Assembly: GCA_018340805.1 (NCBI GenBank)
Contig: JACMZG010001863.1
Coordinates: forward strand, 21,036,181-21,100,180
Origin: Microvelia longipes
Taxonomy: Eukaryota > Arthropoda > Insecta > Hemiptera > Veliidae
Direction of reading: 5' to 3'
Length of the DNA: 64,000 nt
The stretch's first letter is position 1. Every line of letters starts with the position of its first letter. The notes beneath the pieces were generated by a model that did no database searches, was not told where the DNA came from, and worked only from the letters and a program-made list of their open reading frames with translations. Made by a program: the position numbers and the translations under genes. Shown one piece after another: positions 50,583 through 61,157 of this stretch.

Positions 50583-50994
50583 ATGAACAAGATTTTTGTG
50601 TCCTAGACGTTTCTAAAGAAATGCTTTCTCAGATTGAAAAAATTTGGTACAAAATCCCAAACCCTATTGTTTATGAAATATGTGTGACATCATTAACCAA
50701 CAAAAATTACCCCACAAACATTTCAAAAATCATAAATCTTCATATAGTGTTTAGATTGGGCTGAAATTGTTATACAAATACAACTATGTATGGTTCACAA
50801 ATATACGAAGTTCCATTTTATTATCAGTATCAGTGCTGGTTTTATTGATTGACATATATATGTCAAACAAATCAATATCATTTATTGACATAATGTAAAC
50901 AAATCAAGTTTTTTTCACAAATACGTTCGAAACTATCGTGGCAGTATGTCAATTATATAAGCCTGTAATATGATGAACTAATAAGTACAACAAC

Positions 50995-51105
50995 CATGTG
51001 GCCGATGAATGGCCACAGGGAGGCGTGAGAGCCACAAAGCCACAAATCGGCCCTTAACACCGATGCCGCAGGCAGCCCAGGTGCAAAGCGCCAAGACCGC
51101 AGAGC
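50995..51105. other. GC-rich patch in intron
   Basis: About 110 bp rich in GCC/GGC. It starts with a TGTGGCC/GGCCACA palindrome and contains GCCACAAAGCCAC and CCGCAGGCAGCCCAGG. It abuts the first of the four hairpins. It resembles the GC island at 44875-45133 in composition (GGCCC, TGTGGCTTTG). Origin unknown. Confidence 0.55.
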
Positions 51106-51313
51106 AGCAAAGAGGATGTAGGCCTCTTTGCTGATTAATTAAGAAATGTTCTTAATTAACCAAACAAAAGCAAGGAAACTGAATTTACACCCACAATAGT
51201 TTTTATTTAGATCTTATTAGAACTACTTTGAAAGTAGAGAGAGCTGAGAGGTTCAAATATTGAACCTCTCAATAATTTAGACTGGTTTTTAAAGTGATAC
51301 ACTTTAAAAACCA
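51106..51313. repeat. Cluster of four perfect short-loop hairpins
   Basis: Four perfect inverted repeats in 208 bp. 51106-51132 has arms AGCAAAGAGG and a 7-base centre. 51135-51159 has arms TTAATTAAGAA and a 3-base loop. 51246-51270 has arms GAGAGGTTCAA and a 3-base loop. 51283-51313 has arms TGGTTTTTAAAGTG and a 3-base loop. The four stems are unrelated in sequence, so this is not a tandem array. Confidence 0.8.
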
Positions 51314-51764
51314 ACAATATTTTATAGCAATATTCTGATGAAAATTCTCTAAAATAAACTATAAGTTTCAAAATTTAGTTGACAAAAGTTGGATTAATAA
51401 TTTAAAAATTAAATGTTAATTTAAGTAATCAACTTAAATGAAGCACTCAGGATGAAGCAAACTCTGAGAAATGAGATAATAAATTAGGTCCTTCAGTGGC
51501 TTTTAATATTAGTTAATACAACTTTTATTATTCTTAATAAAAGAAATATTCCAAACAAGAGTTTCTAGTCATATGACTGAAGCCAAATATGTTTCTTATC
51601 AACAATTTGGAATTGATCTGATTGATCTGATGAGCCCTGGATTCTTTGTCCAGTTAGTTTTAACATAATAGAAACAATTTTGTTTAGTTAGCAACAGTTT
51701 AAATTGGTTTCTTTTTGGTTAAAACTAACTATACAAAGACTCCTGTGCTCATGACTGTTTTACT

Positions 51765-52440
51765 TATCCTACCGTAGGTATACAGGAAAAGTATTATGTT
51801 TGCAAAAAAAATCCGAAACCCGGATGTCACCAGAATGATCTAATTTAGGCGTTTTAAAGCCCCCTAAGTGGTTTTTGCAAAGCTTTCTGTCTGTTTGTGT
51901 GTGTGTCCATCGTAGCTCCCAGTGCATTTTTGCAACAGAGTTGAAACTTTGTACAAATAGGTGTAGTTGTGCTATCTGTAAAATATTTTTTCTCATTAAT
52001 CTGCAAGAATTTTGAAAATTCATGATACACAAAAAAATGATGCAATCGAATTGAGATTGCTTAACCATAAAGATATGTACATGACTGACATATGTGCCAA
52101 ATTTCATCTCATTATCAGCAATAGTTCAATTTTTATGGAATGACTTGTATGCGTTTTTTTAAAAATATAAAAAATCAGAAAATAATTAATTTAAGTTGAC
52201 ATTTGGTACAAAAGTAAACCTATAATTTGTACAAAAATCAGTCTATAGATGTAGTTGTGCTATTATGACGTCATTAACCCACAATAATGACTCAACAAAA
52301 ATCATGAAACAAAGAAAAATTATAAGGTCGAATTAAGAATTAGCAGGCATGTAGCAATGTACAAGACAAATATGTGCCAAGTTTCAATGATGAGTATTAT
52401 GCCAAGGTTCAATTTGTGAGTATTAATATTTTCAAAAACT
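51765..52440 (-). repeat. Dispersed GACGTCA/ACAGACAG family, inverted copy
   Basis: On the minus strand this has the same block order as 31500-31790 and 54000-54410, including a GACACACACACAAACAGACAG block. Shared text includes TTGCAAAAACCACTTAGGGG, GTTGAAACTTTG-type segments and GTAGTTGTGCTAT. 52260-52290 adds ATGACGTCATTAACCC. It lies within an IFT140-like intron; open frames here do not encode a known protein. Confidence 0.55.
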
Positions 52441-52455
52441 ATTTTAATTATTTAC

Positions 52456-52636
52456 CTATGACATTAACATGAGTTATAGGAACTATCTGATAAACAGCAA
52501 CAGTTTTTCCACTCCAAACAGCTGCTTTATCATTACAAAGTGTGATCCCACTAACTTGCAAATCTGTATTTAGATCTGCTGTTTCTTCTCCACTTTCTAA
52601 AACCATTTGACAAGATGAAACTTGAATGATGGAAAC
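52456..52636 (-). CDS. IFT140: IFT140-like WD40 protein, exon 3 of 4 seen
   Basis: Bounded by a TTATTCAG acceptor and a GTAAATA donor; starts in phase 0 and ends in phase 1, matching its neighbours. It encodes about 60 residues: VSIIQVSSCQMVLES, an ETADLNTDLQVSGI stretch, then AAVWSGKTVAVYQI. It aligns with the human IFT140 segment containing TDMHISGV and AVWNGRQVAIFEL, in the second propeller. Too short for a start-bounded open frame, it was found by joining splice sites in phase. Confidence 0.75.
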
Positions 52637-54494
52637 CTGAATAACACCAAACGTTAGATAATAAATAAAAAAAATTAAATTAATCTAGGCTTTTAACAAA
52701 AATATAAATAAAGTTGATATTAACATAAGTCAGAAAATTAGATAAAAATAAGGAGGGGAGAGAATAATATTCATGTATATACATGTTCTTGATCAGTGAG
52801 TCCTCTCCTTAAAAAAAATCCTCCCCCACCCCTCTTAACCCTAATTCCATTAACTAATTTTTCCTTTTGAAATTCACTAAATAAATTATACAAAAAGAAA
52901 AAGGTAAAAACAGGCTCTAAGGGGATATAGAGGAATGGACATTATTGGTTCGCTAAATTTATCTGCAAATACCTTAAATAGCCTAGTTATTTGATTGTTT
53001 TATGCTCTTTATTTCTTTTTGTAAATCAGTCCTGCAAAAAGAACAAAATAGTCTTTATCCATTACCAGCCTGCATAAAACTAGGAGAGAACAAATAGGAT
53101 TATGAAAGAAAGGGCCCTCAACAATATGCATTCTAAATAAAATAAAATTGCTTTTCAGCTTACATTCCCATCAACAGTCCCTGTAAAAATAACATAGGAC
53201 AATAGCAAAAAGTAGCTATTGTTGACAGAAATATTTTGATTAATTCCTATTTTTGGATAATTTTTCTACTGATTCTGGATATCAGCATATCTGATGGTCA
53301 TGGATACTTTTTCTGGATATGAGCACATAACACTAGAATTCTTTCTCACTTATTTATGGGATGCAGTCAACGATGTTTACGGGATCAAAACCAAAACTAT
53401 AAATTTATATACCAAACATATAAAAAACTTTTTTTATGATGTCATTAACCCGTAATAATGACAAGAAAATTTTCAAAATTCATAAAACTCGGAAAAATGT
53501 TTGATGATCAATTTGATATTTGGCACCCATGTATAAGACCAATATATGTCTCAAGTTTCAAAAGTTTATGACACTTGTTAAATGGCCAAAAAAAGCACAA
53601 AAAGCTATTAAAAAGCCAATATTTTTTCCAAAAAATTTGCTGACTGCATAAATTAACCTTTTTTATGTTTTTGAAAGATTCATTAACTTTGGCTGTAGTC
53701 ATCCGATATTGATTATTAAACGCTCGTTTTATGGAAAATTTTATCACCTTAAAAAAATGTTCTCTTCATAATTTGAACTCAACCCACAAGGAACCTCTTA
53801 TTTCAAGAAAACTGAAATACTGGGATTTTATAAAATTTTGAGCATGCACAATCACATGAAGGGCTCCACATTGTACAGGCAGCCTATGTTTTTTCTTCAT
53901 AATTTAAGGTATTTTACTGAGAAATTTGGTTTGAAGTAGTACAAAATGAGTCACATTTTTTAGGCCAAGCTCTTGAACTATAGTTGTATTAAAAAGAAAC
54001 TTTGTGTACTTATTTATGTATGAAATTTGAACACAATTGGATTATAATGAGTATAATATGGATATAATGATTATAACACAATTGAACAAAAAAAGATAAT
54101 GAGATGAGACTTGGGACATATATTAGTCTTAAACATGGGTATCTAATTTCAAATTGATCATCAAACATTTTTCTGCGTTTTATAATTTTTTGAAATTTCT
54201 TCTGAATCAGTATTGCAGGTCAACATTATAAAAAAATATTTTTAGGATAGCACAACTACACCTATAAGCCGATTTTTGCATAATGTTTCAACTCTCTACC
54301 ATAAATACAATGGGAGCTACAATGATAGAGACACACACATACAGACAGATAACTCTGTGAAAACTACCAGGGGTCTTAAAAACACCTAAATCAGATAATT
54401 CCAGTAGCATCCCAGTTCTGGATTTTTTATACACACAATTCTTTTCTTATATACCTATGGTAAAAGTGAGGAAAATTGAACACCACTTTTTTAC
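52637..54494 (-). other. IFT140-like intron with dispersed repeats
   Basis: 1.9-kb intron with GT-AG ends at phase 0. It contains repeat copies at about 53380-53760 (ATGATGTCATTAACCCG, ATAATGACAAG) and 54000-54410 (CACACACATACAGACAG, GCACAACTACACCTATAAG). Both belong to the family also seen at 31.5 kb. Confidence 0.6.
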
Positions 54495-54697
54495 CTGTTC
54501 AGAGTAGCAAGCTGATAGGCTATGCTCTCTAAGCACATAAGCAGAGTTATTTGTGATAACAGCAAGTAGATTTGGTCCCCATGAAGCATGTTTTATAACT
54601 TGCTTTAACTTACTAACAGCAACTTGTGACCAGCTTCCATCATATGACTTCCTCCAGAACATCACACTACCTGTGTTTGTACAGCCAACCAGTAACC
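54495..54697 (-). CDS. IFT140: IFT140-like WD40 protein, exon 2 of 4 seen
   Basis: Acceptor GATTTGCAG and donor GTAAAAAAG; entry completes a split Gly codon and exit is at a codon boundary. About 68 residues: GLLVGCTNTGSVMFWRK, a SWSQVAVSKLKQVIKHASWG segment, then LLAVITNNSAYVLRE. This corresponds to human IFT140 GLLAAGTDRGRVAMWRK, ITQIQWGSRKNLLAVN and VAILSE (from memory). The MFWRK and SWG..LLAV positions are typical WD40 blade ends. Confidence 0.82.
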
Positions 54698-54800
54698 CTG
54701 CAAATCATCAACAGTAGCAATAATAATTGAAAAAAAATTTAATTACTTTTAATATTAAATTACCTTTTTTCTGCTTATTATTTAATTTTAAAATTTTAGT

Positions 54801-54833
<33 letters not shown>

Positions 54834-55582
54834 TTATATATATTTTATTTTATAAATATATAAATATAAAAATATAATTTTAATTATATAATTATAAAAT
54901 TAATATAATTTTAATATATATAAATATATATTTTATATAAATTTGAAAGGGGAAAAATATCACATGCAAAAAAGCTCTAAGTTAAGTAGTGCACACGAAA
55001 AAAAGTTAAATCAGTCGCTTGTTTTAAGTAATTTAAACAAACCAAGTATTTAATGATTCACACTTAAACCTCTATTGGATGTGACAAAACGTATTTTTTA
55101 CACAAATTATTAACATTTAATAATAAAATGTACAAAAATGCAATAAAAAAATTTTGAGTACCATAAATCGTTTGTTTACATTTACCAGGGTAAAAAAAAT
55201 AGCCGCACCCATAGGAAAATTTGAGCCAACACCCTGGTGGACAAAATGTGAACTGAATACCAGGTCTGACAGAAATCGCATTTGTTTCCCTACATTGTTT
55301 ATATATTACTTTACCCAGGACTGACTCCTGCCATGCAAGCCATCTCATTAAATTGTAGCTATCTTGTTGAAATATCAAGATGTGACACACAGATTATATT
55401 ATGTTGGTACACTTTCAACCTAACTCAATCGGGATTTATTTAATATAGTACCATACTTAATAGTTTAGGGAACTAACAAAAACACTCTTAGTAACCAGAA
55501 CCATAAATTGACGGAAGTAGAGAATTTGGTGCGATATAATATAAAATTACATATTTGTCAAAACAAATGATACCTATGTTAC
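54698..55582 (-). other. IFT140-like intron
   Basis: 885-bp intron, phase 1, GT-AG ends. It includes an AT-only stretch at 54800-54945. A 108-codon open frame at 55064-55390 has no WD40 pattern and is not called an exon. Confidence 0.65.
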
Positions 55583-55781
55583 CTTTATGATGTGAGTAAA
55601 CAAGATTATTTATAGTTGTCTTCGAATAATGATTGATCTCTGATTCATACATCTTTACAGAGAATGAATCACCAGTAGAAGGCTGCCAGAATCTAACTGT
55701 AAGATCTCCGACTGCACTAGCCACAAGATTAACACCTGCCCAGCATACTGGACCACGAGGCTCGCTACCACTTACTTTTAC
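55583..55781 (-). CDS. IFT140: IFT140-like WD40 protein, exon 1 of 4 seen
   Basis: Acceptor GATGTTCAG and donor GTAACA; starts in phase 0 and ends in phase 1. About 66 residues: VKVSGSEPRGPVCWAGVN, then LVASAVGDLTVRFWQPSTGDSF, ending NNLVYSHHKG. It matches the region around human IFT140 VKLSGKTGRR and [22 protein letters not shown] (from memory), the start of the second WD40 repeat set. The exon begins mid-protein, so upstream exons for the first propeller must lie above 55.8 kb, but none was recognised before the window end. Confidence 0.82.
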
Positions 55782-56014
55782 CTGAACATCAATAACAACA
55801 CCATACTTCAATAATAATCCATATTTCAATAGTTAATATTGATTATTAATAATTTATTTTTAATTATTAATAATTTAATCATTAATAATTTAAATAAACA
55901 ATAGTCTTCTCCTGAGGTAAAAATTTTAAGCTTGGTTTGTAAGATTGCTTTCCAACTAGATATTTGATAAAGAGCTGAATTATACTCCTTAGTGGACGGA
56001 GTAAAATACAAAAA
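55782..56014 (-). other. Upstream intron sequence of the IFT140-like gene
   Basis: AT-rich; probable intron leading into the composite repeat. It includes a short ATTATTAATAATTTA-type palindromic stretch at 55840-55890. Confidence 0.5.
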
Positions 56015-57360
56015 ATTCTGGCGCGGTGGTCCGCATGTCGGGCGAATTTCCTTTGGATGCGTGTTTCCGTGCTAAACAACCCATTTCTTGCTTATGCAAG
56101 AACCATGCCCATTGCGTGGTTCCGGTTCATGCTTTAGAACCTAAGCAGTTACTCAATTGTCAAGCACTGCTCGTAACTCATTTTGTCTGTATTTTCCAAA
56201 GGAAATGCGCATAATTATCCAGTTGGCTGTACAAAACTATGCCTCTAAAATTAGAAGTATGCACTATTATTTGCACTAATTTAAAGATTTACTTATCTTT
56301 AAGCTTAGTCAGTTCTTTAAAGGTTTTAGCGCATTTCCTTTGGAAAATACAGACAAAATGAGTTACGAGCAGTGCTTGACAATTGAGTAACTGCTTAGGT
56401 TCTAAAGCATGAACAGGAACCACGCAATGGGCATGGTTCTTGCATAAGCAAGAAATGGGTTGTTTAGCACGGAAACACGCATTCTAAATGAAATTCGCCC
56501 GACAGCGGACCACCGCGCCGGAATTATTTATTTACTAGTTGTAAACTTATGTAATGTAAAAAGCACGGAAACACGCATCCAAAGGAAATTCGCCCGACAT
56601 GCGGACCACCGCGCCAGAATTATTTTTAGTTTTAAACTTATATTAGGTAAAAAAAACGATAAAAAATTATTGTCCCTACTAGGATTTGAACCCAGGTACT
56701 CTGGGTTTGAGAGCTCGCATCCAAAGGAAATTCACCCGACATGCGGACCACCGCGCCAGAATTATTTTCTAGTTGTAAACTTAAATTTAGTAAAAAAAAA
56801 ACGATAAAAAATTATCGACTCTTCCAGGATGTGAACCCAGGTACCCTGAGTTTGAGTGGTCGTATTGACTCCGACTACTGCCATTCAACTCAGAGGCCCA
56901 AAAAACATTGAAAACGACACCCTACTCGAAATTTAATTTTCAACGACTGTAATGTTGGTTTTCTATATTTTTTGTGGTTTTTTCGACTTTTTGGTAACTT
57001 AAAGTGGTCGTATCGTCTTCGGACCGGTTTTCATTCGATTCAGCGCCCAAAATTACATAGAAAACGACACCCTACTCGAAATTTATTTTTTATCGACCTA
57101 AATTTTGGTTTTTGGTAATTTACAATGGTTTTTTTCGATTTTTAGGTCACTTAGAGTGGTCGTATCGACTTCGGACCGGTTTCATTCGATTCAGCGTCTC
57201 AAAAAACATAAATATTGACCTTTTTCGCGGCAAAAAATATTAACCCTGAATTTTGCTGATTTTTTGAAAATTTCGCTGACTCAGCAAACCGGGTTAATGA
57301 CGTCAAAAAAAACCTGGTTTTCAATAGGGTTCGTCCTCCGAAGGTTGATTTTGTAAAGTT
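56015..57360. repeat. Composite repeat, copy 2: foldback, SINE-like units, tandem array
   Basis: 56015-56220 and 56325-56525 are inverted arms of ~200 bp with high identity (GGCGCGGTGGTCCGCATGTC.. GCTCGTAACTCATTTTGTCTG.. CCAAAGGAAATGCGC) around a ~100-bp centre. After the right arm come two more partial copies of the arm end, at about 56566-56640 and 56716-56765. tRNA-like B-box segments lie near 56680 and 56830 (minus strand). A ~150-bp tandem array follows, with units at about 56856, 57004 and 57155, each having GTGGTCGTAT(C/T)G and GGACCGGTTT. It closes with AACCGGGTTAATGACGTCA and CGAAGGTTGATTTTG before an (AT)n tract. The order is the same as at 16262-17312. Confidence 0.8.
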
Positions 57361-57416
57361 TGGTTAAAAAATATTAATCCGTTCGAAAGATAGAGTGTTT
57401 ACAAGAAAGTGTCTAG

Positions 57417-57417
57417 A

Positions 57418-57505
<88 letters not shown>

Positions 57506-57560
57506 ATTATATATATACTTATAATATATATATTTATATATTATTATATATATACTCTTA
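57417..57560. repeat. (AT)n microsatellite
   Basis: Alternating AT with ATT interruptions, following the composite repeat as at 17313. Confidence 0.9.
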
Positions 57561-57566
57561 TTATTT

Positions 57567-57596
57567 CCTGATTATTGTGGTACCACAATAATCAGG
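57567..57596. repeat. Perfect 30-bp palindrome
   Basis: CCTGATTATTGTGGT is followed at once by its exact complement, with no loop. It sits at the edge of the (AT)n tract. Confidence 0.9.
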
Positions 57597-58130
57597 TACT
57601 GGTGATATTGGTGGCTATTTTTTGATTTTTTATAATAATTGCCATTTCTTGTAAATATTACATTATTTTTTTTATTTATAAAATAAGTTGTAATTATTAT
57701 CTATCGCATATATTCTTTTAATATCTGTGTTTTATAAAGTGATTTATAGGTACTTAACTAAATCAATGCCTGCTGTTTGTCTCCAATTATGGTTGTAGAG
57801 GGTTGGGTAGTCTCTAGGGAGACATAGTAGGAGTAAGTACCATTATAGTACCCACTGGAAACTGTCTCACTTCTAGACCTAAAGAGACTAATAATTAGGA
57901 GTACATAGCCCGAATACAGAGAAACATAGCTAAGACAGTTTCTGTAAGGTGCCATGGGCAGAATAATAGCACAGTGATAAGGAGTCTGGATGCGGAACAG
58001 CTTCTACTAGGTGCCAAAACTGTACTTACCCCTTCTATAGTCTCCCCAGAGAGAGACTGATACTCCCCCACCCCTCTACAAACCTCCATTGGAACACAAT
58101 CTCTACAAACAGCGGGCATTTTTCAGAGAC
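57597..58130. other. Flank of the copia insertion, no gene seen
   Basis: Moderately AT-rich. 57740-58110 has more balanced composition but only overlapping short frames without a known domain. Confidence 0.4.
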
Positions 58131-58135
58131 TCCAT
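58131..58135. repeat. Target-site duplication, 3' side of the copia element
   Basis: TCCAT (ATGGA on the element strand) directly outside the 3' LTR; an identical copy lies at 62862-62866. Five bases is the usual size for copia elements. Confidence 0.85.
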
Positions 58136-58283
58136 TATAGGAAATAATAATAATATACTACGGAAATCACTTTTAATAAGGAATTTATTAACGAACATTC
58201 TAACAGAGGTTAGTAACAAGATAATAGAGGTTAGGCAATAGATCACATTGTATGCGCAATCGTAAGCGCCAACAACACCAACA
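58136..58283 (-). repeat. 3' LTR of the copia element
   Basis: About 148 bp matching the 5' LTR at 62710-62861. On the element strand it begins TGTTGGTG and ends CCTATA; the usual terminal CA is absent, but the duplication position supports this end. It contains AATAAA (58189-58184), a likely polyadenylation signal. A GAGGG purine run precedes it and may be the polypurine tract. The exact start is uncertain by a few bases owing to a TTG-rich stretch. Confidence 0.85.
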
Positions 58284-58387
58284 ACCCTCAATGTGATATA
58301 GATTTAAATATTACAATTTAGCAAATTTTAAAATTTTAATAATAATAATTTAAAAACATAAAGGATGATTTAGACAAAAAAAATTTT

Positions 58388-59538
58388 TCAATATTGTGGT
58401 GTCAAACCAATTTGGTTCCTATGATATTCGAATTTGGCTTTTCCAAGGGGCTTAGTAAGGATGTCAGCAACCTGTTCATTTGTGCTGACATATTTTAAGC
58501 AGAGGTCGCCATTAGACACATTTTCTTTTGTAAAATGATACCTAATATCAACGTGCTTCAGTCTTTTATGACTGTCAGGGGTTTTTGCAATAGTGATAGC
58601 CGACTGGTTATCACTGAATAGAACAAATTGGGGTACTTTTACAAAGCAATCATTTAAAATCGATCTTAACCATAATGACTCACTGGTTGCAACACTTAAA
58701 GCTATATATTCAGCTTCAGTGGAGCTTATGGCCACCGATGATTGTTTTCGAGTCAGCCACATTACTGGGCAACCAAAGACAAATAAGATTATACCTGACG
58801 TTGATTTTCGGTCGGAATGGTCTCCACCCCAATCTGAGTCTACATACCCATACAAAGCAAAAGTTTTATTTTTGTTGAATTCAAGGCCCAAATGAAGTGT
58901 ACCTTTAAGATACCTGAGAACTCTTTTAAGAGCAGACCATAGCATGTCCGAAGCACAACTTTGGTACCTGCTCAAGAAACCTACAGAGGTACATAGATCG
59001 GGTCGTGTACCCAACATAGCATACATTAAAGATCCAATGAGTTTTCTACATTGATTTTCTAAATTCTTATTTTGAGACTCAGGTTGCTTTAGACTAGAAT
59101 AGTCAAAGTTCGCATCCATGGGGGTAGACGCGGGTTTACAGTCAAACATAGAATACTTTTTAAGAAGGTTTGTTAGATAAGTCTTTTGATTTAATCTAAT
59201 CTTTCCTTCCTTGAGATTTTGAGATATATGTATACCTAAATAATCTGAGGCTAAACCCAAGTCTCTCATTTTAAATTGTTTCATTAACTTACTTTTTAAA
59301 TCTTTAATTAATTTATCGTTAGAAGATGAGATAAGAAAATCATCAACAAACAAAATAATATACACAAATCCACTTGTTGTGTTTTTTGTATATAAACAAT
59401 AATCATTTTTTGATCTTAGAAAGCCAAGTTGTTTAATAAACTTATCGAACGTGTCATTCCAGTTCCTTGGCGAGCTTCTGAGACCATAAATTGATCTTTT
59501 TAACTTTAACACAGTACTGACATTTTTATTAGGATAAC
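58388..59538 (-). pseudogene. Copia pol: reverse transcriptase C-terminal half and RNase H
   Basis: The longest unbroken segment, open from a frameshift near 59538 to TAA at 58388; the first ATG in frame is at 59512. RT hallmarks are LKRSIYGLRSSPRNW, then the catalytic FVDDFLISS (the YVDD-box equivalent) and SDYLGIHI. RNase H features follow: DSDWGGDHSDRKSTSGI, SSTEAEYIAL, a SDNQSAI motif and ADILTKPLG near the end. All catalytic acidic residues expected for copia RNase H appear present. Function: copying element RNA into cDNA and removing the RNA strand in cytoplasmic particles. It is detached from the upstream RT half by one missing base. Confidence 0.9.
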
Positions 59539-59806
59539 CTGGGGCTTAGAGAGATAAACTTCCTCTTTAATTTCACCTTGTAGAAATGCACTACATACAT
59601 CCATTTGGTGTATAGACATATCTAGCTGGTTAGATACGGCTATCATGGTTCTTAGAGTTTGAAGTTTAGCAACTGGTGAGTAAATCTCACTCAAATCAGA
59701 ACTGAAAGGTTGCTGAAAACCTCGAGCTACAAGTCTAGCTTTATATAATGTTTTATTATTGACAGTTTTCTCTTTAAACACCCACTTACAATCTATAATA
59801 GGTTTA
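59539..59806 (-). pseudogene. Copia pol: reverse transcriptase N-terminal half
   Basis: Frame between two single-base lesions. It encodes WVFKEK at its start, then ARLVARGFQQ, YSPVAKLQTLRTMIA, the motif-A block MDVCSAFLQGEIKEEVYLSKP, ending at the frame break. The Asp of MDVCSAFL is the first catalytic RT aspartate. Frame joins to neighbours need one base restored at each end, at an A/T run near 59806 and a G pair near 59538. Confidence 0.88.
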
Positions 59807-60522
59807 TTTTAGGACGGGACACCTCTTCCCATACATCATTGTCTACCATAGCTTTCATTTCTGCCACCACAGCCTCTTTCCAATGAACAGACTCAACACT
59901 GTTCATGGCATCATTGTAAGTAAGTTCTAAATGTGGGTGACAATCAGCTAATGCTGTAAAACTGACATCGCTTGAATTCAACGTTGTCTCAGCTGTAGTA
60001 TCTAATGAGCTATTAAAAGTTGTTTCAAACTCTGTAAGAGAGGATGGTTTATTCAACTTACTTCTGTCTCGCAAGGCATATGCCTGAGGTTTGACAACAT
60101 TTTTAGATACTTTATCATCATTATTTGTTACAATACTACTTTTGTTACCTAAGCTACTATTATTCTCTACATCAGTTAACATATTAGTATTATTAAGATT
60201 CGATTGATCACTATCATTGGAGTTATCACTATAATTTGAATTTTCACTATCACTAACATCGGACTTAACACTATCACTGGATTTTCACTATCACTATCAT
60301 TTGACTTAACACTATCACTGGATTTTTCAGTATCATTTACACCAGGTTTGTCGGTCTCAGAATTGTCAGCAGGAACAGTATTTTCTAAGATAAGTATAGG
60401 AAGTGTAATCTTTTCTTTACTGTTATCAGTACTATTGAGTTTATTTTTATTTGAATCATTTCTGTTCTGCTTCTTATCACAATTATGTGTATTTTCTGTT
60501 TCAGGTCTTCCTGGAAACCATT
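59807..60522 (-). pseudogene. Copia pol: integrase-RT linker region
   Basis: Ser/Asp/Asn-rich low-complexity segment with repeated SDS-type motifs, broken once near 60283 in an A run. It then gives a conserved approach to RT with YALRDRSKLNKP and SVHWKEAVVAEMKAMVDNDVWE. The latter block (W..A...E..A...N..W) is the standard start of the copia RT domain. The low-complexity part is typical of the variable integrase C-terminal tail. Confidence 0.85.
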
Positions 60523-61157
60523 TCTCTGTTATTCATAAAAATTACATCTCTCACAACTTCTAAAGAATTTGTATTTTCAAAATAAACTCTATATCCTTTA
60601 CACGTATCACTGTAACCGACAAATATCCCACTCCTACTTTTACTGTCCCATTTTCTTCTTTTACATTTTGGTACATGTACCTGAACTTCTGTACCAAAAA
60701 CTCGTAATGACTTCAAATCAAAATCACGTCCAGACCACACTTTGAGAGGGCTCTGGTTTGGAATACTACTCTCAGATGTTCTATTAAGAACAAAAGTGGC
60801 ACAGTTAACAGCCTCTGCCCAAAAGGTTTTATCTAAGCTGGCTGCTCGTAACATAGTGCGAGCTGCTTCAACTAACGTCCGCATGTCTCGCTCTGCTTTT
60901 CCGTTCTGTTCGGGTGTGTAGTTGCAAGATGTTTGATGCACAATACCATTTTCTAAAAAGATATTTTCTAACCTCGAACTCATGTATTCCAAAGCATTGT
61001 CACTACGGATTGTTCGTACTGATTTTCCTGTAGCGTTTTGAACATACTTTATAAAATGTTTAGTCTTAGTGAAAACTTCATCCTTCGATTTCAGGATGTA
61101 AACAACTCGAAAATTGGAAAAATCATCACGAAATAGCAAAAAGTATTTTGCTCCCCC
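60501..61157 (-). pseudogene. Copia pol: integrase catalytic core
   Basis: Downstream part of the integrase, read in a new frame after a lesion in a 6-base C run (plus strand 61153-61158). It carries FRDDFSNF, then RSDNALEYMS with the second catalytic Asp. The GIVHQTSCNYTPEQNGKAER block supplies the catalytic Glu, and VFGTEVQVHVPK and GIFVGYSD close the conserved part. Role: insertion of cDNA into the genome. The frame then breaks near 60522. Confidence 0.9.

Larger units (their letters stand above)
49860..52455 (-). other. IFT140-like intron with repeats, GC patch and hairpin cluster
   Basis: 2.6-kb intron with GT-AG ends and matching phase 1. It holds the (AT)n tract at 50421-50582 and a GC-rich patch at 50995-51105. 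Four perfect hairpins lie at 51106-51313. Inverted copies of the dispersed GACGTCA/ACAGACAG family lie at 51765-52440. Confidence 0.7.

Noticed and set aside
51769..52107. 112-codon minus-strand frame as an IFT140-like exon
   Set aside because: It overlaps a dispersed repeat that also occurs at 31.5 and 54.0 kb, has no WD40 pattern, and the flanking exons already join in phase without it.
55064..55390. 108-codon minus-strand frame as an IFT140-like exon
   Set aside because: No WD40 features; exons on either side join directly in phase.
58593..58895. Plus-strand frames inside the copia element (also 60348-60563, 61428-61673, 62095-62280)
   Set aside because: They are antisense shadows of the element's pol and gag genes.
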